DNA of 64,000 nucleotides from CAZUMH01 sp964621645 (lineage in GTDB: Bacteria > Zhuqueibacterota > QNDG01 > JAGLOF01): positions 26,606-90,605 of the forward strand of contig CAZUMH010000002.1 in assembly GCA_964621645.1 (NCBI GenBank), written 5' to 3'. The notes under the pieces were generated by a model that was not told where the DNA came from, ran no database searches, and worked only from the letters and a program-made list of their open reading frames with translations. Numbering within the stretch: position 1 is the first letter of the stretch; each line of letters opens with the position of its first letter. Positions 27,963 through 36,152 of this stretch are shown here, piece after piece. The translations under genes and the position numbers were made by a program.

Positions 27963-29096
27963 CTAAAAGGTATCCCAGCCGCCGCAGGAAGGACAACGCC
28001 AGATCAGTTCTTCCGTTTCGTGGCCGCAGGTCCGGCAGATATATTTAACCGCCTTGGCTTTTTGTACGGTGATGATTTCCAGCGCTTTTTTCAACGCTTC
28101 TTCACAGCTGCCCTGTTCGTTAAGCAGAGTTACCAAAAGATATTTTGTTTCCATCGATTCAGGGAAGGAGGCAAGAACATCACGGCACTGTTGAACCGCC
28201 TTGCCCATACTGCCCTGTTTCTGATAGAATTCCGCCAACTGTAAAGCCGCGTGTGGATTCCCGGGTTTTTTACTGATTACCTTTTGATAGATTTTTTCCA
28301 TTTCACTGAACTGTCCCAGATCGAAGAGAACTTCTCGCAGTCTGGAAAAGGCCAGGTGGGCCTCAGCGGGGATTTTTTCCGTGAATTCCCGCCATTCATG
28401 CAGGGCGTCATGGTCCCGATCCTCCCTGCGGTAAGAGTCGCCAATATAGAGGTACGCGGGGATGCATTTGCGATCGATCTTTAAGGCCTCCCGGTAGCGG
28501 ATCCGGCTCTCCCGCTCGGATCCATTCTCAGCCAGAGCCAGTCCCGACTGTACCTTATATAGGGCTAAAAGGTGCTGATCCCCCTTCTTTTGCCACTTGT
28601 TGAGGCTCTGCCTGTAAAAGAAGGCCTTATCCCAATCATGCTTCTCTTCGTAGGCAGAGAGCAGCAGTTTTTGATATTCCCTGTTTTTCTTGTCTTTTTC
28701 TATGAGCCGTTCTGCCATCTCTACAGCCCGGTCCAGGGCGCCGTATTCCCGGTAGTCTTTCACCAGATGAAACAGAACAAGGCGCGTCTGTTTTTCATTG
28801 AGATCACCCCGGACCAGAAGATTACGGTGTATTTTTGCTCCCAGAAGCGGATTGCCCTTGCGTCTGTAAATATCGCCCAGCTGGATATAGGCCATAATAT
28901 TATCACTGTCCAGTCGTACCGTGCGCTTCAGATCTTCCAGGGCGTCGTCCTCCCGGCCCTCCAGCAATTTATGTAGCGCTTCCAGGTAGGGACTGGCAGC
29001 CCGAGATGTATGCTTCCGGCGTCGCCCCGCCAGCAGGCCGATGACGACAATAATCACGAGTGCGGCTCCCGCCGCGATGAGTAGAGTGGTACTCAT
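27963..29096 (-). CDS. lapB: Lipopolysaccharide assembly protein LapB (YciM)
   Basis: 377 residues, close to the 389 of the E. coli protein. It has one N-terminal membrane anchor (LLIAAGAALVIIVVIGLLAG), a run of TPR repeats at about 40-340 and a C-terminal rubredoxin-like metal site formed by CRTCG and CPSCGGWDTF. In E. coli LapB tunes lipopolysaccharide synthesis by controlling FtsH digestion of LpxC. It lies next to a lapA-like gene in the same order as in E. coli, which strengthens the call. It implies an outer membrane with lipid A, though the exact role here is inferred. Confidence 0.92.
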   Translation of the reverse strand: MSTTLLIAAGAALVIIVVIGLLAGRRRKHTSRAASPYLEALHKLLEGREDDALEDLKRTVRLDSDNIMAYIQLGDIYRRKGNPLLGAKIHRNLLVRGDLNEKQTRLVLFHLVKDYREYGALDRAVEMAERLIEKDKKNREYQKLLLSAYEEKHDWDKAFFYRQSLNKWQKKGDQHLLALYKVQSGLALAENGSERESRIRYREALKIDRKCIPAYLYIGDSYRREDRDHDALHEWREFTEKIPAEAHLAFSRLREVLFDLGQFSEMEKIYQKVISKKPGNPHAALQLAEFYQKQGSMGKAVQQCRDVLASFPESMETKYLLVTLLNEQGSCEEALKKALEIITVQKAKAVKYICRTCGHETEELIWRCPSCGGWDTF

Positions 29097-29117
29097 TCAC
29101 CTGTCCTCAGATTTTTT

Positions 29118-29471
29118 TTACTGTTCAGCGGCCGGTTCTGCAGGTAATTCTTCTTCTTTGTCGGCTGATTCCTCGGTGACCAGTTCATCGATGTCGATAT
29201 TGCGCAACCGGCTGATCTCTTCCCGTAGTTTACGGTTTTCCCGCTGCAGTTTGAGTATTGCGCCTTTTTGTTTCAGGATATTGAATATCGAAACCAGCGC
29301 CCAGAAAAGCAGACCGATCCCAAAGGAGATATAGAGAAGGATGTAAAGCGGTATTTGGGGGGAAGTCCAGTTAATGATAGTTACAGATGCTGAAGTATCC
29401 TGATTCTGCAGGGCAAAACCCAGCACCGCGAGTATGATAATTGCTCCAAGAATCCAACGTACTATCCACAT
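29118..29471 (-). CDS. lapA: LapA-domain inner-membrane protein
   Basis: 117 residues: two membrane helices (about 5-22 and 43-65, ILLYISFGIGLLFWALVSIF), then a coiled coil (ILKLQRENRKLREEISRL) and an acidic tail. This is the LapA/YciS (DUF1049) layout. The start ATG lies inside the last codons of miaB (10-base overlap) with GGAGG seven bases upstream, and lapB follows after 21 bases. In E. coli LapA and LapB work together in lipopolysaccharide assembly. Confidence 0.9.
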   Translation of the reverse strand: MWIVRWILGAIIILAVLGFALQNQDTSASVTIINWTSPQIPLYILLYISFGIGLLFWALVSIFNILKQKGAILKLQRENRKLREEISRLRNIDIDELVTEESADKEEELPAEPAAEQ

Positions 29472-30826
29472 AATTTCCTCCGGGATTTAGGTGCGGAATA
29501 AACCGAATCGGAAGCAAGAGGGATCCCCCGCAAGGTTGATCCGGCCAGAGAAGTGATCCGCACTATCGTACGTTCACCGGGATGCAGATCCCGGCCGGGA
29601 AATATAACTGCCTGGTCGGTACGGCTCCGGCCCATCCACTCGGACGGATTCTGTTTGCTGGGGATTTCGACCATTACCTCCACGGTCTTTCCGATCAGTT
29701 CTTTTTTTATTTCCAGTGAAATATTTCTTTGCAAATCAATAAGCAGCCGCAGGCGCTCCAGCCGGATTTCATCGGGCAGCTGATCCGGCATCGATGCGGC
29801 AGGTGTACCGCTGCGGGGCGAGAAATGGTAGGTGAAGGCGTCCTGAAAACGCACTTCGCTCACCAGGCGGCAGGTATCTTCGAATTCTGCTTCAGTCTCG
29901 CCGGGAAAGCCTACCATAATATCCGTAGTCAGGGCGACATCCGGTATTACACGGCGAATATTCGCCACCAGGTTCAGGTAATCCGCGGAAGAGTACCCGC
30001 GATTCATGCGCCGCAGGATTCGGTCGGATCCAGCCTGAAGCGGCAGATGAATATGTTCGCAGATATTATCCCCGTCGGCGATCACCTCTAACAGTTTTGG
30101 AGAAAGATCTTTTGGGTGCGAGGTCAGAAAGCGAAGCCTGGGAATTGCGGCAGAAGAAGAAATCCGTCCCAGCAGTCCCGGAAAGTCGATCACGCCGTCC
30201 TGATAGGAGTTCACGTTCTGTCCAAGCAGTGTTAATTCACGATATCCCTGCCGTTCCAGGAGTGCTATCTCCCTCAGAATTTCATTCGCAGGGCGGCTGC
30301 GCTCCCTTCCCCGGGTGTAGGGAACGATACAGTAGGAACAGAAATTATTGCAGCCGCGCATGATGGTCAGCCAGGCTGAAAGCCCTCCTTCACGCCGGGG
30401 AGTGATGCCTTCGTAGAGTTCCTTGTGGTCCAGACGGGAGTGGCAGGAGGCAGCTGATGTTCCGAGAAGTTCGGGAAGGTCCCGGTAGGAGTCGGGTCCG
30501 ACCACCAGATCCAGGTGGGGTTTTATGGTCAGAAGTTCATCTCCCAACCGCTGGGCCATACAGCCGATGACTCCGAGGCGGCGGCCCTTTTTCTTCTCTT
30601 TCCAGCCGGCCAGAGAGGATATCCGTCCCAGGGCCCGGTCTTCAGCGTGCTGCCGAACCGAGCAGGTATTGATAAGAAGGAGGTCCGCCGTTTCTGGTGA
30701 AGCAGCCTTGCGCCAGCCGTTTCTCGCCAGGATGCTTTCCACTATTTCCGTGTCGCTCTTGTTCATCTGGCAGCCATATGTCTCAATGAAAACAGCCGGC
30801 TGTCCTATTTGTCTTGATTCATCCAT
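29462..30826 (-). CDS. miaB: tRNA-2-methylthio-N6-dimethylallyladenosine synthase MiaB
   Basis: 454 residues from ATG at 30826 (MDESRQIGQPAVFIETYGCQ). An in-frame codon at 30946 would add 40 residues unlike the family. The N-terminal domain has its three cluster cysteines (YGCQMNKSD, NTCSVR, GCMAQR); the radical SAM motif is CNNFCSYC followed by IVPYTRGRERSRP; a TRAM domain ends the protein. MiaB adds a methylthio group to A37 of tRNAs that read UNN codons. The related RimO and MtaB are possible, but QMN after the first Cys and YTRGRERSR favour MiaB. It is the first gene of an operon with lapA and lapB. Confidence 0.94.
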   Translation of the reverse strand: MDESRQIGQPAVFIETYGCQMNKSDTEIVESILARNGWRKAASPETADLLLINTCSVRQHAEDRALGRISSLAGWKEKKKGRRLGVIGCMAQRLGDELLTIKPHLDLVVGPDSYRDLPELLGTSAASCHSRLDHKELYEGITPRREGGLSAWLTIMRGCNNFCSYCIVPYTRGRERSRPANEILREIALLERQGYRELTLLGQNVNSYQDGVIDFPGLLGRISSSAAIPRLRFLTSHPKDLSPKLLEVIADGDNICEHIHLPLQAGSDRILRRMNRGYSSADYLNLVANIRRVIPDVALTTDIMVGFPGETEAEFEDTCRLVSEVRFQDAFTYHFSPRSGTPAASMPDQLPDEIRLERLRLLIDLQRNISLEIKKELIGKTVEVMVEIPSKQNPSEWMGRSRTDQAVIFPGRDLHPGERTIVRITSLAGSTLRGIPLASDSVYSAPKSRRKLCG

Positions 30827-30962
30827 GAGTAGTAAAATGTAGCGGAAAAAGGTGGTAAATGCAAATTTTTTCTTAGGCCGGGGCAGAGTCTGCGGCTCGA
30901 TATGTCTGGAGATAGTGGGAAGACGAATGCCGGCGCATCCGATCAACCGCTCCAGGAAGTGA

Positions 30963-31460
30963 TCAAGGCTGTATTTGTTTTACATAGATATACTTGGAGT
31001 CTCCGGGGGCGTAAAAATCCGGGAGCACGGCGGCTTCCATATAACCGCAGCGCAGGTAGAAGCTGCGGGTGGGCCGATAGAGATCGAGCCCGGAAGTCTC
31101 GATGTAGATCCTCGTGCCTCCCAGGTCTCGGATCCGCTCTTCCGTCCGGACGATGAGCACCTTACCGAGGCCGGCCCCCTGGGCGTCGGGATGAACGGCG
31201 ATCCAATAGAGATCGTAACTGGAGCTGGTGACCGGGATAGGGCCGAAACAGGTATATCCGAGCACGATCCCGCCCCGCTCGGCAAAGATAAAGTGGTAGC
31301 CGCTGGCCAGATCCTTTTCCAGTCTTTCGCGGGCCAGTTCAGCGGCGAGGTCGATCTCATCCTCCGAAAAATACTTGGTGGCGCCGACAATCCGGCGGAT
31401 GGACGCTTCGTCATCCGGTCCGATGGTTTCACGATAGCTGATTTCTTCTGGTACCGCCAT
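30963..31460 (-). CDS. GNAT-family N-acetyltransferase
   Basis: 165 residues, one GNAT domain. The acetyl-CoA loop is HPDAQGAGLGKVLI, followed by the usual helix and strand (RIRDLGGTRIYIETS) and a C-terminal FYLRCGYMEAA motif. AAAGGAG eight bases before ATG supports the start, which lies inside the end of the upstream gene (32-base overlap). It is the last gene of the KamA/ATP-grasp/deacetylase operon. By analogy with AblB, which acetylates beta-lysine made by a KamA homologue, it may acetylate the product of this operon. That substrate is an inference. Confidence 0.9.
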   Translation of the reverse strand: MAVPEEISYRETIGPDDEASIRRIVGATKYFSEDEIDLAAELARERLEKDLASGYHFIFAERGGIVLGYTCFGPIPVTSSSYDLYWIAVHPDAQGAGLGKVLIVRTEERIRDLGGTRIYIETSGLDLYRPTRSFYLRCGYMEAAVLPDFYAPGDSKYIYVKQIQP

Positions 31461-33228
31461 TTGTTTTCTCCTTTGCCTGACCCGGATGAACCTGGTGACA
31501 ACCCTGCCAAAGTCCCGTGAAAAAAGAGCGGGCGTTTATGCCGAGAGAACGGACACGATAGCCTCCTTCCTGGACGACAATAATTGGAAGGCCCAGCGAT
31601 CCGATCATACGGCCGTTCTCCTGAAAATCTGCAGCCCGCAGATTCCAGGAACCGGTGGGATCCCCCCTGGCGGTGTCAAGCCCCAGGGCTACGACCAGAA
31701 AATTCGGCTCATACCGCCGTATTCGCCGCAGGGCCACCTCCAAAGCCCGCCGGTATCGTTCACCACTGATATTTTCTTCCAACGGAATATTGAGGTTATA
31801 TCCGGTCCCGTCATCAGAGCCACGCTCTTCGGAAAATCCGCTGAAATAGGGATAGGTGAAGCGGGGGTGCCCGTGGATCGATACAGTGAGCACGTCAGGG
31901 CGCTGGTAAAATATCATCTGCTGGCCGTTGCCGTGATGATAATCAATATCGAGGATGGCCACCTTGCCGAAGCCGCTGAGTAAGTGTGCCGCGATGGCGG
32001 TGGAATTGAAATAGCAGAATCCTCCGAAAACATTTGCTTCCGCGTGATGACCCGGGGGACGAACCAGAGCGTAGGCGATACGGTGACCTTCAAGAAGACA
32101 GTGAGCCGCGGTGAGGGTGCAGTCCACGGCCCGTTTTGCGGCCAGGAAAGCGTTATGATTGAGAGGGGTAAAGGTGTCGATGCAGTAGTAACCCGCTCTG
32201 ATGAAAAGTTCTTTGGGGGGACGGGCCTGGTTCCGGATGGGAAAGACATACGGGTAAACCGACTTGCCGGCGGGGAGCTTGCGGCATACGGTCTGCAGGT
32301 AGTGTACGAAGCGGGTGTCATGTACAGCGGTGATGTGGCGCTCGGCGAATACCTTCGGTTTACGGTTTTCAAAGAGACCTGTGGGAATAATTTCCTTCAG
32401 AATAGCATTGACCCGCACCGGGGCCTCCACATAGCCGCGATCATGGACCTGATGGATTTCATGCCGGTCGTTTACTACCAGGGCGATCCTGCTGTCCATG
32501 GCGAAATATTTGTTTGTCCGGTGTGTTCCCGTGATCTTGCTGTATTTTGGAGCGCGGAGGCGGATCGGGTTGTCCTGGAAGGAGTTCACTACTGTGTCAA
32601 TGTACCCCTCGGGACAGACCGTGCCGTACTTTCGTTCCAGGATGGCCCAGACGATGGCACGGGCCTTTTTTTGTGAAAGGGGGATACCGCTGCCCAGATC
32701 ATCGAAGACAAGGTAGGGGGGGCAGTCATCTCCCGGGGTCAGAGGAGTTTCATATTTTGTCCCTGTAATCGGTCTGGCGCCATAGCGTTCGTAGAAACGC
32801 AGACGGGCGGCGTTTTGTTTGACATGATCCGGATCGCGGCAGAGATCCGCATCATCGGGAAGGCATTCGAAGAAGAGGCCGGTAACATCCAGTTCCCGGG
32901 CTGTATCGCGGACGATTTCATAAAGGGCCCCTCCAATTCCCCGTCCCGTCTTCTGCTGCGCCGCGGATATGTAATCCAGATAACAGAAACGCACATCGGC
33001 GGCATGCAGCAGAAGGGCGAATCCTTTCACCCTCCTCTTTTCATCCTCTGCCACGATCAGCATAGTACGGAAGCGGTATTTCAGCGGATTGAGCAGTTTA
33101 TGCGGCAGTTCGTCGATATCCTCTTCGGGCAGCTCATAAAACTGAGTCCTCAGGATCTGCTGTACCTGGGAGATCGCCTCCTTGTTAAGGGGAAGCGTGT
33201 TATCGTAGATACGCCTAACGTGGAACAT
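31429..33228 (-). CDS. Fusion protein: GNAT acetyltransferase + class II histone-deacetylase-type amidohydrolase
   Basis: 599 residues with two opposed activities. Residues about 1-175 form a GNAT domain (LDYISAAQQKTGRGIGGALYEIV). Residues about 220-590 form an arginase-fold deacetylase of the acetylpolyamine-amidohydrolase type: RPPGHHAE (catalytic His pair), ILDIDYHHGNGQQ (zinc Asp and His), the later zinc Asp in ALGLDTARGDPTG, and VVQEGGYRV. All expected catalytic residues are present. Such enzymes remove acetyl groups from acetylated amines. The start overlaps the end of the ATP-grasp gene by 14 bases. The likely substrate is a small acetylated amine or peptide made by neighbouring enzymes; histones are unlikely in a bacterium. 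Confidence 0.92.
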   Translation of the reverse strand: MFHVRRIYDNTLPLNKEAISQVQQILRTQFYELPEEDIDELPHKLLNPLKYRFRTMLIVAEDEKRRVKGFALLLHAADVRFCYLDYISAAQQKTGRGIGGALYEIVRDTARELDVTGLFFECLPDDADLCRDPDHVKQNAARLRFYERYGARPITGTKYETPLTPGDDCPPYLVFDDLGSGIPLSQKKARAIVWAILERKYGTVCPEGYIDTVVNSFQDNPIRLRAPKYSKITGTHRTNKYFAMDSRIALVVNDRHEIHQVHDRGYVEAPVRVNAILKEIIPTGLFENRKPKVFAERHITAVHDTRFVHYLQTVCRKLPAGKSVYPYVFPIRNQARPPKELFIRAGYYCIDTFTPLNHNAFLAAKRAVDCTLTAAHCLLEGHRIAYALVRPPGHHAEANVFGGFCYFNSTAIAAHLLSGFGKVAILDIDYHHGNGQQMIFYQRPDVLTVSIHGHPRFTYPYFSGFSEERGSDDGTGYNLNIPLEENISGERYRRALEVALRRIRRYEPNFLVVALGLDTARGDPTGSWNLRAADFQENGRMIGSLGLPIIVVQEGGYRVRSLGINARSFFTGLWQGCHQVHPGQAKEKTNGGTRRNQLS

Positions 33229-34207
33229 TCGTCACCCCCAGAGAATCCTCCAAAATCCTTTCGATAACCTTGTCATACGGCAGAGCGGCTCTTTCCCCGG
33301 CGGCGATAAAGCCGCTGTCCGGAGAGATGCAGGGATTGGCATTGACTTCGAGCACGAAAGGGTTCCCGGCGGCATCGACCCTGATATCGACCCGGGCATA
33401 GCCCCGCAGAGAGAAAAGGTTCCAGCAGCGCAGTGAAATTTCTCTCAGCCGGTCGATGAGATCATTGTCCTCGGGATTAAAATCGAAAGAGCGGACCGTA
33501 TGATGATATTCAAAGGAGGACGAATCCCACTTTGCTTCATATCCGACCAGCCAGGGTTTGCCTTCCGGGTAATCCTGAAAGGTCATCTCGGCAGGCGGAA
33601 GCACTTCCGGTCCCTCACTGCCGGCCAGCAGAGAAATGTTGAATTCCCGGCCGTGGATATATAATTCCGCGAAACACTCACCGTAGCGGTTCATCCGCTC
33701 GGCCAGAACAGAAGGAAGATGTTTGACATCAGAGACGATAGCTTCCTCGTCCAGTCCCACCGAGGCGTCTTCGTTTACCGGTTTGATGATGAAAGGCGGC
33801 TTTATCCCGGGATTGTTCCCGAGTATCTCTTTTCCTCCGGCCCAGGGGGGAGTGGGGATGCCTCCGGCCCGGAGCCGCTCTTTCGCCAGCAGTTTGTTGG
33901 TGGTCAAATAGAGAGCCTCACTGCTCGCGCCCGTGAAGGGGAGCCGCAGCTCCTCCAGCAGGGCGGGGGCGAAATAGATGAAGCGGCCGGCTCCGCCGAT
34001 GGATTCGACCAGATTGAAGACGATCTCCGGTGTGAATCGCAGCAGTGCTTCCCTGGCCTCTAGCAGGTTGAGCGAGAGGGGCAGGTGTTCCACCTCATAT
34101 CCCAGTTTTGTCAGGGCCTTGGAGACATGGTCCATCTGCACCAGGACGTCCTGTTCATCTTCCGGCGAGTCACAGGAGACCTGGTTGAAGAGAATCACGG
34201 CTTTCAT
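33215..34207 (-). CDS. ATP-grasp ligase, D-Ala-D-Ala-ligase-like (copy 2 of operon)
   Basis: 330 residues with the ATP-grasp layout of the Ddl superfamily: a central segment PFIIKPVNEDASVGLD that binds ATP, ELYIHGREFNISLL, and the Mg-binding end YARVDIRVDAAG...FVLEVNANPCIS. The N-terminal HGxxGEDG loop of true Ddl enzymes is replaced by FNLVESIGGAGRF, so the substrate should differ from D-alanine. It would join a carboxylate to an amine with ATP. The start overlaps the previous ATP-grasp gene by four bases (ATGA). Confidence 0.88.
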   Translation of the reverse strand: MKAVILFNQVSCDSPEDEQDVLVQMDHVSKALTKLGYEVEHLPLSLNLLEAREALLRFTPEIVFNLVESIGGAGRFIYFAPALLEELRLPFTGASSEALYLTTNKLLAKERLRAGGIPTPPWAGGKEILGNNPGIKPPFIIKPVNEDASVGLDEEAIVSDVKHLPSVLAERMNRYGECFAELYIHGREFNISLLAGSEGPEVLPPAEMTFQDYPEGKPWLVGYEAKWDSSSFEYHHTVRSFDFNPEDNDLIDRLREISLRCWNLFSLRGYARVDIRVDAAGNPFVLEVNANPCISPDSGFIAAGERAALPYDKVIERILEDSLGVTNVPR

Positions 34208-35196
34208 AGAAGGGCCGCTTTGACCTTGACCCTTTCCATGGCGCTTTCCAGAATCATTTTAAAAAGCTGCCGGTAAGTAATGCCGTAATACGTACAGATA
34301 ATAGGGAGGTCGGAATGCTCGGGATGGATGCCCGCCAGGGGGTTGAGCTCCATCACGTTGGGGACGCCCTTGTCATCGACCCGGAGATCGATTCGGCCTG
34401 CGTCCCGACACCCGAACGTGCGCCAGGTTTCCAGGGCGATTTCCACGGCCCGGAGGGCAAGCTCATCATTGACGGGAATATACCCCACGAATTCTTCGCA
34501 TCTTTCCTTGTTCACATAAGAATAGGCGAATTCTTCGGCGCCGCCTCTTAGCACGATCTCGACAACTCCAACAGAGCGTGCTGCGGGTCCCGTACCTACC
34601 AGACCTACGGTAAACTCCCGTCCCGGCAGATAGGTCTCCACCAGTACGGGCTGCCGGTAGGCAGCCAGAAGCCGGTCACAGACATCCCGCAGCTGCTCCC
34701 GGGTTTCAACCCTGGAAGAGGAATCGATGCCTTTTCCCGTTCCCTCCGCCACAGGTTTGGCAAATAGAGGGAAGGGTAGGGTGATCGTTTCCACGTCTTC
34801 GATAACGCGGATTTCCTGAAAATCAGGAGTGGGCAGACTGAAATCCCGCAACACTCTCTTGGTCATGGTTTTATGCAGAGTGAGTGCGAGGATGAGGGGT
34901 CCAGAAAATGTATAGGGGATGTCGTAGGCATCCAGCAGAGCAGGCACTTGCGCCTCCCGTCCGATGCCCCGCAATCCCTCGGCGATATTGAAGACCAGAT
35001 CCCAGTGATCGCCCGAGGCCAGACGTTTGGTCAGGCTCCAGATATTTCCGATCCGGTCTGTTTCGTGTCCCAGCTCCCGCAAGGTGTTCTCGATATTTTC
35101 GATGGTGGAGATACGGTCAAATTCCGCCGTTTCTTCTTCACCATAGCCCAGGTCGAGATAATCCTGGCGCAGGTCGTAGGTAATGCCGATAATCAT
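34204..35196 (-). CDS. ATP-grasp ligase, D-Ala-D-Ala-ligase-like (copy 1 of operon)
   Basis: 330 residues, same length as its neighbour but only distantly similar. ATP-grasp elements: LFAKPVAEGTGKGIDSSS, ETYLPGREFTVGLVG and AGRIDLRVDDKG...VMELNPLAGIHPEHSD. In place of the Ddl HGxxGEDG loop it has FNIAEGLRGIGREAQVPALL. The ending NPLAGIHPEHSD is found in several Ddl-like proteins of unknown substrate. It overlaps the KamA gene by four bases (ATGA) and the next ligase by four bases, so the three are translated together. Two non-identical ligases in a row suggest two successive ligation steps. Confidence 0.88.
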   Translation of the reverse strand: MIIGITYDLRQDYLDLGYGEEETAEFDRISTIENIENTLRELGHETDRIGNIWSLTKRLASGDHWDLVFNIAEGLRGIGREAQVPALLDAYDIPYTFSGPLILALTLHKTMTKRVLRDFSLPTPDFQEIRVIEDVETITLPFPLFAKPVAEGTGKGIDSSSRVETREQLRDVCDRLLAAYRQPVLVETYLPGREFTVGLVGTGPAARSVGVVEIVLRGGAEEFAYSYVNKERCEEFVGYIPVNDELALRAVEIALETWRTFGCRDAGRIDLRVDDKGVPNVMELNPLAGIHPEHSDLPIICTYYGITYRQLFKMILESAMERVKVKAALL

Positions 35197-36152
35197 AGCA
35201 GCTGCCTTTCTTCCGCTACCAGGCAGTCAGCCAGCGGGTCGCCGATAGAACCTTCCGGGTCGGGATACATGTAGATGTTCCCTTCATAGTTGCGCAGCAG
35301 CAGATTGTCTCCAGAGCGGCCGGCCACGTATTCGGGGAGAAGGGGAATCTTGCCGCCTCCGCCGGGGGCGTCGACTACGAAAGAGGGGACGGCATACCCT
35401 GAAGTGAATCCTCTCAGGCCGGCAATGATTTCCAATCCTTTTTCAACCGTGGTGCGGAAATGCGAGGTGCCGCGCACCGGGTCGCACTGATAGAGATAAT
35501 AAGGCCGGACTCTGATTTTCATCAGGCCCTGGTTCAGCCGGGTCATGGTCTCCACCCTGTCATTGACACCTTTGAGAAGCACGGTCTGGCTTCCCAGAGG
35601 AATGCCGGCGTCCGCCAGGCGTCGACAGGCTTCCGCTGTCTCGGGAGTCAGCTCATCAGGATGACTGAAATGAATGCTCATCCATAGGGGATGATATTTA
35701 TGCAGCATCTCCACCAGCTGTTTCGTGATGCGTTGGGGCAGCACTACCGGCACTTTGGTCCCGATGCGTATCACTTCAACGTGAGGGATTCGCCGCACTT
35801 GCGAGATGAGCCATTCGAGTTTACTGTCGGAGATGGTGAGCGGGTCACCGCCGGAAAGGAGAACATCCCGCACCTCAGGATGCTGTCTGATATACGATAT
35901 GGCGTTTTCCCAGTACTGAGGACTAATGTGGTGCATTTTTCTGACATCGCCCACGATGCGGGAGCGGGTGCAATAGCGGCAATAGACAGCGCAGAATCCC
36001 GTTACCAGAAAGAGAACCCGGTCAGGATAGCGATGCACAATTCCGGGGACAGGGGAGTCGTTGTCTTCCGAGAGCGGATCTTCCGCTTCCGATGGAGTGA
36101 TATGATATTCATTATTGCTGATAATAACCGTACGGCGTACCGCCTGGTTCAC
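35193..36152 (-). CDS. kamA: KamA-type lysine 2,3-aminomutase, catalytic part (downstream piece of a frameshifted gene)
   Basis: 319 residues containing the catalytic core of a KamA radical SAM aminomutase. The cluster motif is CAVYCRYC (TGFCAVYCRYCTRSR), the PLP lysine is in DAPGGGGK, and the two aspartates that bind the lysine side-chain amine are kept (YQCDPVRG and VVDAPGG), whereas glutamate 2,3-aminomutase has Lys and Asn there. It would turn L-lysine into L-beta-lysine. The open frame continues upstream of GTG 36152 with family-typical sequence (PFSITPYYASILDPADV) back to about 36250, where the N-terminal frame takes over, so the true gene spans 35193-36610. The usual Cys-rich C-terminal extension is absent. 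Confidence 0.9.
   Translation of the reverse strand: MNQAVRRTVIISNNEYHITPSEAEDPLSEDNDSPVPGIVHRYPDRVLFLVTGFCAVYCRYCTRSRIVGDVRKMHHISPQYWENAISYIRQHPEVRDVLLSGGDPLTISDSKLEWLISQVRRIPHVEVIRIGTKVPVVLPQRITKQLVEMLHKYHPLWMSIHFSHPDELTPETAEACRRLADAGIPLGSQTVLLKGVNDRVETMTRLNQGLMKIRVRPYYLYQCDPVRGTSHFRTTVEKGLEIIAGLRGFTSGYAVPSFVVDAPGGGGKIPLLPEYVAGRSGDNLLLRNYEGNIYMYPDPEGSIGDPLADCLVAEERQLL

Noticed and set aside
31984..32676. 230-codon plus-strand frame opposite the GNAT-deacetylase gene
   Set aside because: Antisense shadow of the deacetylase catalytic region.
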